From an uncultured Bacilli bacterium (GTDB taxonomy: Bacteria > Bacillota_I > Bacilli_A > RF39 > UBA660): a stretch of 44,167 nucleotides of DNA. Shown here piece after piece: positions 8,064-15,005 of the stretch (position 1 is its first letter; every line of letters begins with the position of its first letter). Made by a program: the position numbers and the translations under genes. The stretch is from assembly GCA_947623845.1 (NCBI GenBank), contig CANQHM010000004.1:1-44167 (forward strand), given 5' to 3'. The notes beneath the pieces were generated by a model that worked only from the letters and a program-made list of their open reading frames with translations, had not been told where the DNA came from and searched no databases.

Positions 8064-8603
8064 ATGAAAGAACAAACAGGAGATTTAAGAGAAGCAAAAT
8101 TTAAGGAAATTAATAATAAATTAAATCATTTAAAAGAATTAGATATTAATGAACTTAAATACTTATACAATGAATTATGTGGTTATAAAAGGGATTATTT
8201 AAAATATATGAGTAAGTTAGAAATAGAAAAAGATACAACTACTAAAATATTATTACTTATTGTTTTAATATTAGATATTTTCTTATTATTTTGGATGATA
8301 CTTCAAAGAAATCCTTTTATCTTAAAATTAGTAGAATTAATTATAATTGTGTTATCAAGTAATTATTGTTATGAAAAAATTCTAATTAACCCCCAAGAAA
8401 AAGTTATTGATAAATATAATAGTAATCTTAAAACCATTAGTGATCTAATTATAGAAAAAGATCGAAATAAAGATAAATCTCTTAATGAAGAAATACAAAA
8501 AGAGTCTTTAGATTTAAGTAGAAGTAGGGATGATATAGTTTTAGTTCATGAACAAGCACTTACTTTAAAAAGAGAGTTAACTAAAGATACTAAGCGAATA
8601 TAA
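8064..8603 (+). CDS. Two-helix membrane protein with LKREL tail, unknown function
   Basis: 179 aa and the clearest member of the local family. The N-terminal part holds LDINELKYLYNELCGYKRDY (about residues 28-47). Two adjacent hydrophobic helices follow (about residues 62-82 and 88-104), then a Lys/Glu/Asn-rich helix, an acidic linker (SRDDIVLVHEQA) and the tail LTLKRELTK, seven residues or fewer from the end. The tail and the following terminator are very like those of the 6307 gene even at the DNA level (TTTAAAAAGAGAGTTAACTAA in both), while the middle of the protein has diverged. Transcribed alone. The role is not deducible; a scaffold or docking function for the conserved tail is inference. 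Confidence 0.85.
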   Translation: MKEQTGDLREAKFKEINNKLNHLKELDINELKYLYNELCGYKRDYLKYMSKLEIEKDTTTKILLLIVLILDIFLLFWMILQRNPFILKLVELIIIVLSSNYCYEKILINPQEKVIDKYNSNLKTISDLIIEKDRNKDKSLNEEIQKESLDLSRSRDDIVLVHEQALTLKRELTKDTKRI

Positions 8604-8624
8604 CTTAAAAGAGTTATATTTTTT
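8597..8624 (+). terminator. Intrinsic terminator overlapping the stop codon
   Basis: AATATAACT (8597-8605), loop TAAAAG, AGTTATATT (8612-8620), then T run, which runs directly into the -35 of the next promoter. Confidence 0.85.
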
Positions 8625-8651
8625 GACATTTATTTTAAATGGTGTTAAATT
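8623..8651 (+). promoter_or_regulatory. Predicted promoter for the 8672-9926 pair
   Basis: TTGACA (8623-8628), 17-bp spacer, TAAATT (8646-8651). The -35 overlaps the T-tract of the preceding terminator. Confidence 0.6.
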
Positions 8652-8671
8652 AAATATGGGAAGTGGTTTTG

Positions 8672-9325
8672 ATGAATTATTTAAGTAATAAAAATGCTCG
8701 TGATACTTATTTAGTAATGTTAAGTGGAGTTAGAAAGGGTGTACCTAGAATATTACGTCCTTATATAAATATTACGAGATTAGTAGGAATGAGATATGAA
8801 TATATAGAAGATTATAAAGATTTTATGCCAACTATAAATACTTTCTCTTATAGTCCAGATTTTGTACATTTTTTAGTTATTTTAGCTAGTGTTAGAAGAG
8901 ATTATAATGTTTTAAATATGTATTTAGATAAATTTCAAAATAAAGCAGTACAAAGTAAACAACTTTTTGAAACAAAAGAAGGCATTGATATTTTAGTTGA
9001 ATCTCGCGTACCAAGTTTTGATTTCAATTTAACGATTTTTAAAAAGTTACTTATAGCTGTTAATTCACTACATAGTGAAGAAGGTAATTTTTGGTATATT
9101 AATAGCTTTATTTTATATCTTACTAATAAGAATAAAACTCAAGAATACAATCAAGATTTAGTAAAATTAATTCAAGATGGTTCAATTACTAATAAAGATT
9201 TATATGCATTAAGAGATATTAATCCTAATTTAGCAGAATTTTATTTAAAGAATTATGATTTGATTAAAAGACATAGTTATTTTAGTTTATCAAGAAGATT
9301 AGAAAAGGTTAACAATAACAATTAA
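8672..9325 (+). CDS. Soluble protein with degenerate LKREL-type tail, unknown function
   Basis: 217 aa, no membrane helix and no family recognised. I start at ATG 8672, 6-7 nt after GGGAAGTGG; the in-frame GTG at 8663 falls inside that site. The sequence is mixed alpha-helical, with aromatic and basic patches (RRDYNVLNMYLDKF, FWYINSFILYL) and no Cys. It ends SLSRRLEKVNNNN, whose L-x-R-x-L-x-K pattern lines up with the LKRELTK tails of the membrane proteins around it. It is 16 nt upstream of a hairpin membrane protein and probably in operon with it, suggesting that the two work together. Confidence 0.8.
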   Translation: MNYLSNKNARDTYLVMLSGVRKGVPRILRPYINITRLVGMRYEYIEDYKDFMPTINTFSYSPDFVHFLVILASVRRDYNVLNMYLDKFQNKAVQSKQLFETKEGIDILVESRVPSFDFNLTIFKKLLIAVNSLHSEEGNFWYINSFILYLTNKNKTQEYNQDLVKLIQDGSITNKDLYALRDINPNLAEFYLKNYDLIKRHSYFSLSRRLEKVNNNN

Positions 9326-9341
9326 CTAAAGAGGTGTTATG

Positions 9342-9926
9342 ATGGGAAAAGACTACAATTATGATTTTTGTGAATGGCATGCTGATGACAAGCTTAATGA
9401 TATGGATATACAAACATTGGAAACTAAGTTTGAAATGCTTAAAAATAATATGTGGAAATATGTTCGAGATTTGGTAATTGCTATTTATAAGGGAAAAGAT
9501 AATAATAAACTAAATTCATATTTAAATAGATCAATTGGTATGTTACTTGTCATTGGTATTATCATAATGGGTATATTTACAGGGTTCCCAACTATTGCTG
9601 AATTGATATCCTTATTTTGTTTTTATGAAGCAATCAAGCTAATAGGATTTGTTTTTACAAGTATAACAGTTAGTTATCCAATGACTATGAGAGCTTATAG
9701 AAGGGCTATTGAACATAAAGAAAGAGAAAAAGCAAATGAATATGAAGATAGATCTTTAGATAGATTAGCAATTTTTTTACAAGAACATCCATGCACAATT
9801 GAAACTTTACAAAGTGATGAAATTAAAAAACAATCAGTAGAGTTGAACAAAAATAGTGATGATTTAGTTCCAGTTTCCGAACCACCACTTACTTTAAAAA
9901 GAGAGTTAAATAAAGAGGAAGACTAA
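9342..9926 (+). CDS. Two-helix membrane protein with LKREL tail, unknown function
   Basis: 194 aa from ATG 9342 (GAGGTG is 5 nt upstream; the adjacent ATG 9339 is too close). The N-terminal helix region (DMDIQTLETKFEMLKNNMWKY) is a diverged version of the family motif. Two hydrophobic segments lie at about residues 63-105 (MLLVIGIIIMGIFTGF, then LISLFCFYEAIKLIGF). A charged helix and a linker lead to the tail LTLKRELNKEED at the extreme C-terminus. The tail is the best-conserved part relative to the 8064 and 6307 proteins. Second gene of the 8672-9926 unit. Confidence 0.85.
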   Translation: MGKDYNYDFCEWHADDKLNDMDIQTLETKFEMLKNNMWKYVRDLVIAIYKGKDNNKLNSYLNRSIGMLLVIGIIIMGIFTGFPTIAELISLFCFYEAIKLIGFVFTSITVSYPMTMRAYRRAIEHKEREKANEYEDRSLDRLAIFLQEHPCTIETLQSDEIKKQSVELNKNSDDLVPVSEPPLTLKRELNKEED

Positions 9927-10005
9927 AAAATATATTTATTTCATTAATAAATGATAAATTATAAAATAATGAATATTTTAAGCTTAATGGGAGAAGGATA
10001 ATATT

Positions 10006-11124
10006 ATGAATGGTAAATATTTAACACTAGAACAAAATATATGTTCAGCAAGAATATTTTTAAATATCTTTGGATTAACTTTAGAAAATACTAATGATAT
10101 AAATGAATTTTCAAAATTAAAAATATTTGATAAAGATAAAAATATTGTAGGGAAATTACATTTTAATAATGGTAAAGTAATATTATCAGCCAATTATAAT
10201 AATTGTGTGTTAGATGCAAGTTATGATATGGCTAAAATGTTAGGATTTGTTGATGTTGAGTGCGGTAATGCTCTGTTTGCTCTGTTTAGTAGTTGGTCTA
10301 GTAAAATTGCTTTTCAAGTTCAAAAATCAAATAATATAACTTTATCTGGAGAAATTTTAATAGGATGTTCAGTTGATACGGAATTTGGAATATCTTGTCT
10401 TTGCCATCCTTTAATAAAATGTGAAGTTCCTAGCGTGGGGAATATATTTTTAAAAATATTAAGAGATGGAAGTACATTTCGTTTTGAAATTGTTGCAGGA
10501 GGAAACTACGAGATAATAGATTTAAGACCTTGGGATTGCTTAAATGGTTTTTTTCTTCATGATATAAAAAAAGGTGAATATGATGATAAAATTCGCGAAT
10601 ATCCTTATAGAAGATATGCGGGAATTTTTAATGGTGCTGAAGTAGGAGAAGATAAAGATAAGTTACACGTATTCTTAAGCGAGAATGAGTATAAAAATCA
10701 GTTAACTTTTAGAAATGAATTTTTACCAAAAGTTGGTGATGATAATTCTAAAGAAGCCTTATTACAAAAAGGAAAGCTAATGCAAGATTTAGATCCTGAT
10801 ATGTATGATAAGATTAAAAAATTAACAGAATTACTTAAAGTAGGGGATATATCTGTTCTAGATAATTTAGTAAGTGTTTGTTATGATAGTTATACTGATG
10901 AAGAGTTAAGTGCCTTATTGGGCGTAAATAGACAAAAAATGAATTATCAGAATGGTGCTGATAGTTTAGTTAATTCTTACTTTGAAATTGGTAGAAAAGA
11001 TACTTTCTTTCCAATAGAAGAACAACAACGATTAATAAGTAGAGAAAAAATAAATGAATTTATTGCTTTAGCAGAAGAAAAGTATAGTACAACAAAAACT
11101 TTAAAAAGAAAATTGGGAAAATAA
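10006..11124 (+). CDS. Soluble 372-aa protein with LKRKL tail, unknown function
   Basis: No family recognised and no membrane helix. The N-terminal two thirds look beta-rich, with many Gly/Asn turns and seven or so Cys (for example CSVDTEFGISCLCHPLIKC), plausibly a metal or thiol cluster but not a named motif. The last 130 residues are helical. The protein ends KTLKRKLGK, matching the tail of the neighbouring membrane proteins although nothing else is similar. GGAGAAGG stands 9 nt before ATG. It is 27 nt upstream of the frameshifted gene and probably co-transcribed with it. The shared tail suggests that it goes to the same place or partner as the membrane proteins. Confidence 0.8.
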   Translation: MNGKYLTLEQNICSARIFLNIFGLTLENTNDINEFSKLKIFDKDKNIVGKLHFNNGKVILSANYNNCVLDASYDMAKMLGFVDVECGNALFALFSSWSSKIAFQVQKSNNITLSGEILIGCSVDTEFGISCLCHPLIKCEVPSVGNIFLKILRDGSTFRFEIVAGGNYEIIDLRPWDCLNGFFLHDIKKGEYDDKIREYPYRRYAGIFNGAEVGEDKDKLHVFLSENEYKNQLTFRNEFLPKVGDDNSKEALLQKGKLMQDLDPDMYDKIKKLTELLKVGDISVLDNLVSVCYDSYTDEELSALLGVNRQKMNYQNGADSLVNSYFEIGRKDTFFPIEEQQRLISREKINEFIALAEEKYSTTKTLKRKLGK

Positions 11125-11151
11125 TAATTTAAAAGAGAAAGAGGTAAAAAA

Positions 11152-12156
11152 ATGAGCAATAATTTTGATTTAGAACAAGATGATAATTATAAGTTATTTT
11201 GTTCAAGTATTCTTAGTGGTGATTATGAAAATAGTGTAACTTATTTGTATAATTTATATGAAATAGTTTTTTCAGTTGAAATAATTCGCGAATTAAATTT
11301 ATATGCTTTTTTATTAGGATTTGTGACTCCATTACCTAATTCCTTAATTTCTTATGCCGATATGAATGATTTACCGCAAACTGAAGAATCAGAAGAGATT
11401 GTAATGCTCATTAAAAATAAAAGATTTCATCAAGCTTTATTTAAATTAAAAGATATATATCAAATAAATAAAGAAAATGAGTCGATTAAAATATGTATGG
11501 TACTTGTAGAAAATATTGCGTCGAGGATATCTAAAGTTAGAGATATTGTAAAAACTAGTGTATTAAATAATGAATTAGAAAGAGCTAAAAATGTATTAGA
11601 ACAAAATGAAGATATTATATATAGTAATATGAAAGTCCACCTTTATTTAATAAATATTATTTTAAAAAATGAAGTACCGCAAATTAAAGAGGGAGAGAAT
11701 AGTTATAATTTTATAGCAGCTATAAAAAATAATGATTTTGAAACCGCTCGTAAATTTCATCTAATGTTTTTAGGAGATAAAATAAGAAATGATGATATTA
11801 CTTGTATTCTTTTAGATAGAGTTATTGATATGATGAGGGTTAAAAAACAAGATAATTCTTCTAATGAAGAAATAAAAGCTAATACTCCATTAAGACGTAA
11901 AGAATTATTAAGACAAAAAAGAGTAGAGGAAGCTAGACAAGAAACTATTAGATCAGAACAAGCTCTAGTAAAGAAAGAATCGGAAATAGATATATTAACT
12001 ATTTTAACTAAATTAATGAATGACAATAATTTATTTGCTATCACATTACTTAAAAATTATTTAAAAGAATTAGGGAAAGAAGAATATGAATTTTTAATAA
12101 TAGATTTAATTAAAATTAGTTATTTAGAAAAAGATTATGCTTTTTTAAACCAATAA
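11152..12156 (+). CDS. Helical-repeat protein, main reading frame up to a frameshift
   Basis: Codes for 334 residues up to TAA at 12154. The sequence is all helical, with pairs of short helices (for example KRFHQALFKLKDIYQINKEN and NNDFETARKFHLMFL) that resemble TPR-like scaffolds, and a very charged central segment (ARQETIRSEQALVKKE). The frame continues in -1 after 12150 to a stop at 12401, which would give a 416-aa protein. GAGGT precedes the ATG. Either a base has been lost from the run of six T (gene broken, or an assembly error) or the ribosome shifts there on T_TTA_AAC. TPR assignment is by appearance only. Confidence 0.8.
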   Translation: MSNNFDLEQDDNYKLFCSSILSGDYENSVTYLYNLYEIVFSVEIIRELNLYAFLLGFVTPLPNSLISYADMNDLPQTEESEEIVMLIKNKRFHQALFKLKDIYQINKENESIKICMVLVENIASRISKVRDIVKTSVLNNELERAKNVLEQNEDIIYSNMKVHLYLINIILKNEVPQIKEGENSYNFIAAIKNNDFETARKFHLMFLGDKIRNDDITCILLDRVIDMMRVKKQDNSSNEEIKANTPLRRKELLRQKRVEEARQETIRSEQALVKKESEIDILTILTKLMNDNNLFAITLLKNYLKELGKEEYEFLIIDLIKISYLEKDYAFLNQ

Positions 12157-12401
12157 GTACTTTAGCTTTTATATCTCGTGATAAATTTACTTTTAATTTA
12201 GGAAAGTATGTAGAAGAATTTTATATGAATTTAGCTAGTAATAATTTTGAAATCGCTTACTTATATTTAGATATTATTGAAAATGCTAAAGATATTGGTA
12301 TTGATTTTGATTTTATTAATAATTTAAGAATTATTTTAAAAAATACTAAAGAAAAATATGATAATGAATATGGTAATTTAAAAAGAAATAAACAATTTTA
12401 A
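12144..12401 (+). other. -1 frame continuation of the 11152 gene with slippery heptamer
   Basis: The heptamer T TTA AAC (12144-12150) sits exactly in the zero frame, two codons before the stop at 12154. A -1 shift enters an open frame of 83 codons (PISTLAFISRDKFTFNLGKY and on) ending in TAA at 12399-12401. This part has the same helical character as the upstream frame. It ends GNLKRNKQF, a remnant of the LKREL-type tail. It has no ribosome binding site of its own, so it is the C-terminus of the same protein. I see no strong hairpin or pseudoknot just downstream, so mutation or sequencing error is at least as likely as programmed shifting. Confidence 0.7.
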
Positions 12402-12412
12402 TTGATAAAATA

Positions 12413-12440
12413 TTGACATGTAAAGTAGTTGTGATATAAT
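12413..12440 (+). promoter_or_regulatory. Consensus promoter for the helix-turn-helix gene
   Basis: TTGACA (12413-12418), 16-bp spacer ending in TGA, TATAAT (12435-12440). Confidence 0.8.
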
Positions 12441-12473
12441 AAATTTGTATTAAGGTTGGTGGAAATAACGATT

Positions 12474-13244
12474 ATGAAAACGGTAAAAGAATTATTTAAT
12501 GAACTTGGCATTTCTAAAGTAAGACTTGCTAAATATTTAGGAGTATCTAGACAAATGGTATATAATTATTTAGAATTAAATGATCTAAATGCCTGGCCTA
12601 AAGAAAAGAGATTATTATTATTTAAATTATTAGATATTACAGATGGTAGTGAAGATTGCATAAGTAAAATTGAAGTTAATACGGATTACCTTATGGCTGT
12701 AGAATCACGTTTAAATCAAGGAGTTAAAAGTACTTCCGATATGGAATATTTAGACTTTAAAGGGTTAAATAAAGAAAGTCAAAGTTTGTTATCAGATATT
12801 ACTTACTTATTAAAAGAAAAGCTTGCAGATACAAATAATAAAGAAAATTATTATGCAATATTATATCTATATCATTCATTACAATCATTAGATAATGTTC
12901 CAGAAATTAAGTATATGTTTGGTTATATGAGTAAGACGACAGGATTTACGCCTCCTGAAGAATATAAGTTCGATGAAAATAAACAATTTATTTTTGAAGG
13001 AATTTTATATTCAGCATTAACGTTATATAATACTGGTGGAGCTTCTCGTAGCCGTTTAACTGATAGTCATAAACGTTTTGTTCAAGAAATTGAAGCTAAA
13101 AATGAAGAAAAACTTACTAGAACACAACAATTAAATACGATTAAATTACAAGCATTAAGAGAATTAGGTTATAATGAAATAACTGATGATAATGCTAGTG
13201 AAGTATTTGAAAAAATTGCCGAAATTGAATCGCGAAAAGTATAA
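12474..13244 (+). CDS. XRE-like helix-turn-helix protein with helical C-terminal domain
   Basis: 256 aa from ATG 12474 (GGTGGA about 10 nt upstream; the TTG at 12456 is less likely). Residues 1-35 form a helix-turn-helix: VKELFNELGISKVRLAKYLG then VSRQMVYNYLEL, with the recognition helix beginning at VSRQMVY. About 200 mostly helical residues follow, with GGASRSRLTDSHKRFVQEIE as a basic patch and a final HTH-like or winged segment (LQALRELGYNEITDDNASEV). Probably a DNA-binding regulator or a nucleoid-type protein. It closes the accessory block, has its own strong promoter and a strong terminator, and is a candidate regulator of the neighbours. The target is not visible. Confidence 0.75.
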   Translation: MKTVKELFNELGISKVRLAKYLGVSRQMVYNYLELNDLNAWPKEKRLLLFKLLDITDGSEDCISKIEVNTDYLMAVESRLNQGVKSTSDMEYLDFKGLNKESQSLLSDITYLLKEKLADTNNKENYYAILYLYHSLQSLDNVPEIKYMFGYMSKTTGFTPPEEYKFDENKQFIFEGILYSALTLYNTGGASRSRLTDSHKRFVQEIEAKNEEKLTRTQQLNTIKLQALRELGYNEITDDNASEVFEKIAEIESRKV

Positions 13245-13293
13245 TTTTACATATGTAAATAAAGTGTAAACCTCAAAAATGAAGAGACTAGGG

Positions 13294-13340
13294 GAGTAGG
13301 GTATAAAATAAGCTATTTTATAGTTTAAACCTACTCTTTT
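13294..13340 (+). terminator. Long two-part terminator hairpin
   Basis: GAGTAGG (13294-13300) pairs with CCTACTC (13330-13336). Inside it TATAAAATA (13302-13310) pairs with TATTTTATA (13314-13322) around the loop AGC. TTTT follows. Very stable for this AT-rich DNA. Confidence 0.8.
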
Positions 13341-13957
13341 ATAATGCATTTTTGTTCTAGATAAATATTTATAATTATAAGAACTATTAATTACGAAGAA
13401 AAAATTAAGTTTAAATAAAAAAATAAATTTAATAAATATTTAATTTAAAAAAAATTTTAATTTTGGTGCAACGAAATTCATTTTGATTAATAAGTATTAA
13501 TTAAATACTTGATCTAATATAAGGCATCGATATAAATAACTATATTATAAATAATTGCTAAATCTTTGAAAATTGATGATGTATTTTAACGCATCGAGAA
13601 ATCATTTTATGAATAACTTATCACTAAATGTTTTAAAAATGAAAGATGAAATTAATAGATAATATTATAATAAATAGATAATAAAGAATAAATAAATTGA
13701 TAAGAAGATAATAAGTGATTATATAGATAATAATAAGTTAAATAATATAATAAATAATTATTATTATAAGAATAAATATAGGTAATTTTTGCCCATAAAT
13801 ACGCCAAAAAATTAAATATGCAAGACTTCGTATAATTGATATTATGTTAACCGAGCATTAGAAAATAAAATCTATATAATAAGTATTCTTCTTTTATCTC
13901 CTATCTTACGCAATAATAAGTTATTTATATTATTCATATACTTTATTGGTGAAATAT
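13341..13957. other. AT-rich gene desert of about 620 bp
   Basis: No open frame with a ribosome binding site, no tRNA-like fold and no DnaA-box cluster seen on either strand. The DNA is extremely AT-rich, with long runs of TAATAAATA-type sequence and two GCATCGA-containing words (about 13523 and 13592). A TATAAT at about 13874-13880 may serve the ZIP gene, but no good -35 goes with it. Confidence 0.6.
13657..13732 (+). repeat. Four spaced AGATAATA direct repeats
   Basis: AGATAATA occurs at 13657, 13676, 13706 and 13725, giving spacings of 19, 30 and 19 bp. They lie in low-complexity DNA, so chance is possible, but the symmetric spacing resembles iteron or operator arrays. Confidence 0.4.
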
Positions 13958-14701
13958 ATGAATGTAATTATACCATTTATATTATCGTTTATGGCTGGTA
14001 TATCGACAATTATTGGTTGCTTATTTATGTTTGTTAAACCGCATAATAGGGATAAATTTATAACCTTATGTCTAGCTTTTTCTTTAGGGATTATGATCTT
14101 AATTAGTATTACGGATTTAATTCCTTTATCTTTTATCTCTATTAATATCTACTACACCCTATTTAAGACGATTATGATTAGCTTATTTTGCTTTAGTTTA
14201 GGAATTATATTTACGTTATTTATTAATACCAAAGTAAAACCACATAATAATAGTAGTTTATATCGAATTGGTATTTTATCAGGGATTGTATTAGTATTAC
14301 ATAATATACCCGAAGGAATTGCGACTTTTATGAGTTCGTATCAAGATATTAGTTTAGGAATTCCTCTTACTATAGCCATAATGCTTCATAATATACCGGA
14401 AGGGATTTGTATAGCTATACCAATTTATTATGCGACGAAAAATAAGTTTAAAGCTTTAAAATATACATTAATTAGTGGGTTATCGGAACCTTTAGGAGCA
14501 TTAATTGCATATATTGTATTAAAAAATTTTATAAATGATCTTACAGTTTCTTTAATTTTAATCTTTGTAGGAGGAATGATGATTACTTTATCTATTAATG
14601 ATATTTTACCAGAAGCGAAAAAATATCAAGAAAATAGATACATCTATTTAGGTTTATTACTTAGTGTGATTTTAATCGTTCTAAATACCATATTTTTTTA
14701 A
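13958..14701 (+). CDS. ZIP-family divalent metal transporter
   Basis: Membrane importer of zinc or related divalent cations (ZupT/GufA-type). 247 aa with about eight hydrophobic spans. The two metal-binding motifs are unmistakable: HNIPEGIATF in the fourth span and a second HNIPEGICIAIP in the fifth, followed by SGLSEPLGALIAY. I start at ATG 13958, with GGTGA 5 nt upstream, rather than the TTG at 13946. The gene stands alone after the AT-rich stretch. No metal-responsive operator is recognisable upstream. Substrate (Zn, Fe or Mn) cannot be told from sequence. Confidence 0.93.
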   Translation: MNVIIPFILSFMAGISTIIGCLFMFVKPHNRDKFITLCLAFSLGIMILISITDLIPLSFISINIYYTLFKTIMISLFCFSLGIIFTLFINTKVKPHNNSSLYRIGILSGIVLVLHNIPEGIATFMSSYQDISLGIPLTIAIMLHNIPEGICIAIPIYYATKNKFKALKYTLISGLSEPLGALIAYIVLKNFINDLTVSLILIFVGGMMITLSINDILPEAKKYQENRYIYLGLLLSVILIVLNTIFF

Positions 14702-14810
14702 AAATAGGTACCCCTACTCTTTTTATATGGGAAATTTTTCCATAAAAATAAATATTTATGGGGTTTAAATACTTATAAACTATCCATAATAATAGTGGGA
14801 GGTAAGTAAT

Positions 14811-14948
14811 ATGTCAAACGCAAGAAATAATGCGAGAAATTCAGCACGTAATAACGCTAGAAGTAACGCTCAAAATAATGCTAATTCTAACGCTAAAAAC
14901 TGTGCTAGAAGTAATGCACGTAATAGTGCAAGAAATAACAATAAATAA
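14811..14948 (+). CDS. 45-aa tetrapeptide-repeat protein (Asn/Ala/Arg)
   Basis: A tiny gene. After Met-Ser-Asn, Ala stands at every fourth residue (positions 4, 8, 12 up to 40), in units of the type N-[NSC]-A-[RKQN], for example NARNNARNSARNNARSNAQ. One Cys at position 31. Composition is almost only Asn, Ala, Arg and Ser, with net strong positive charge. The repeats use different synonymous codons (GCA, GCG, GCT; AGA, CGT; AAT, AAC), so the pattern is kept at the protein level. A very good ribosome binding site (GTGGGAGG) precedes the ATG, and terminator hairpins follow at once. Function unknown; a nucleic-acid-binding or spore/cell-structure peptide are possibilities, not conclusions. Confidence 0.75.
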   Translation: MSNARNNARNSARNNARSNAQNNANSNAKNCARSNARNSARNNNK

Positions 14949-15005
14949 AGATACTGACCTCTTTATTTATGGCTACGAGGATGATACATCTCGTAGTCTT
15001 TTTTG
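14941..15005 (+). terminator. Double hairpin ending the repeat-protein gene
   Basis: ATAAATAAAGA (14941-14951) pairs with TCTTTATTTAT (14960-14970). A second stem CTACGAG (14973-14979)/CTCGTAG (14990-14996) is followed by six T. The second stem lies inside the 3' end of the convergent recombinase gene. Confidence 0.75.

Noticed and set aside
13341..13957. Replication origin in the AT-rich desert
   Set aside because: No DnaA-box cluster (TTATCCACA-like) and no dnaA, dnaN or rpmH nearby.
14730..14765. Possible riboswitch from nested ATGG/CCAT hairpins before the repeat-protein gene
   Set aside because: Small AT-rich stems expected by chance in this DNA; no known aptamer core.
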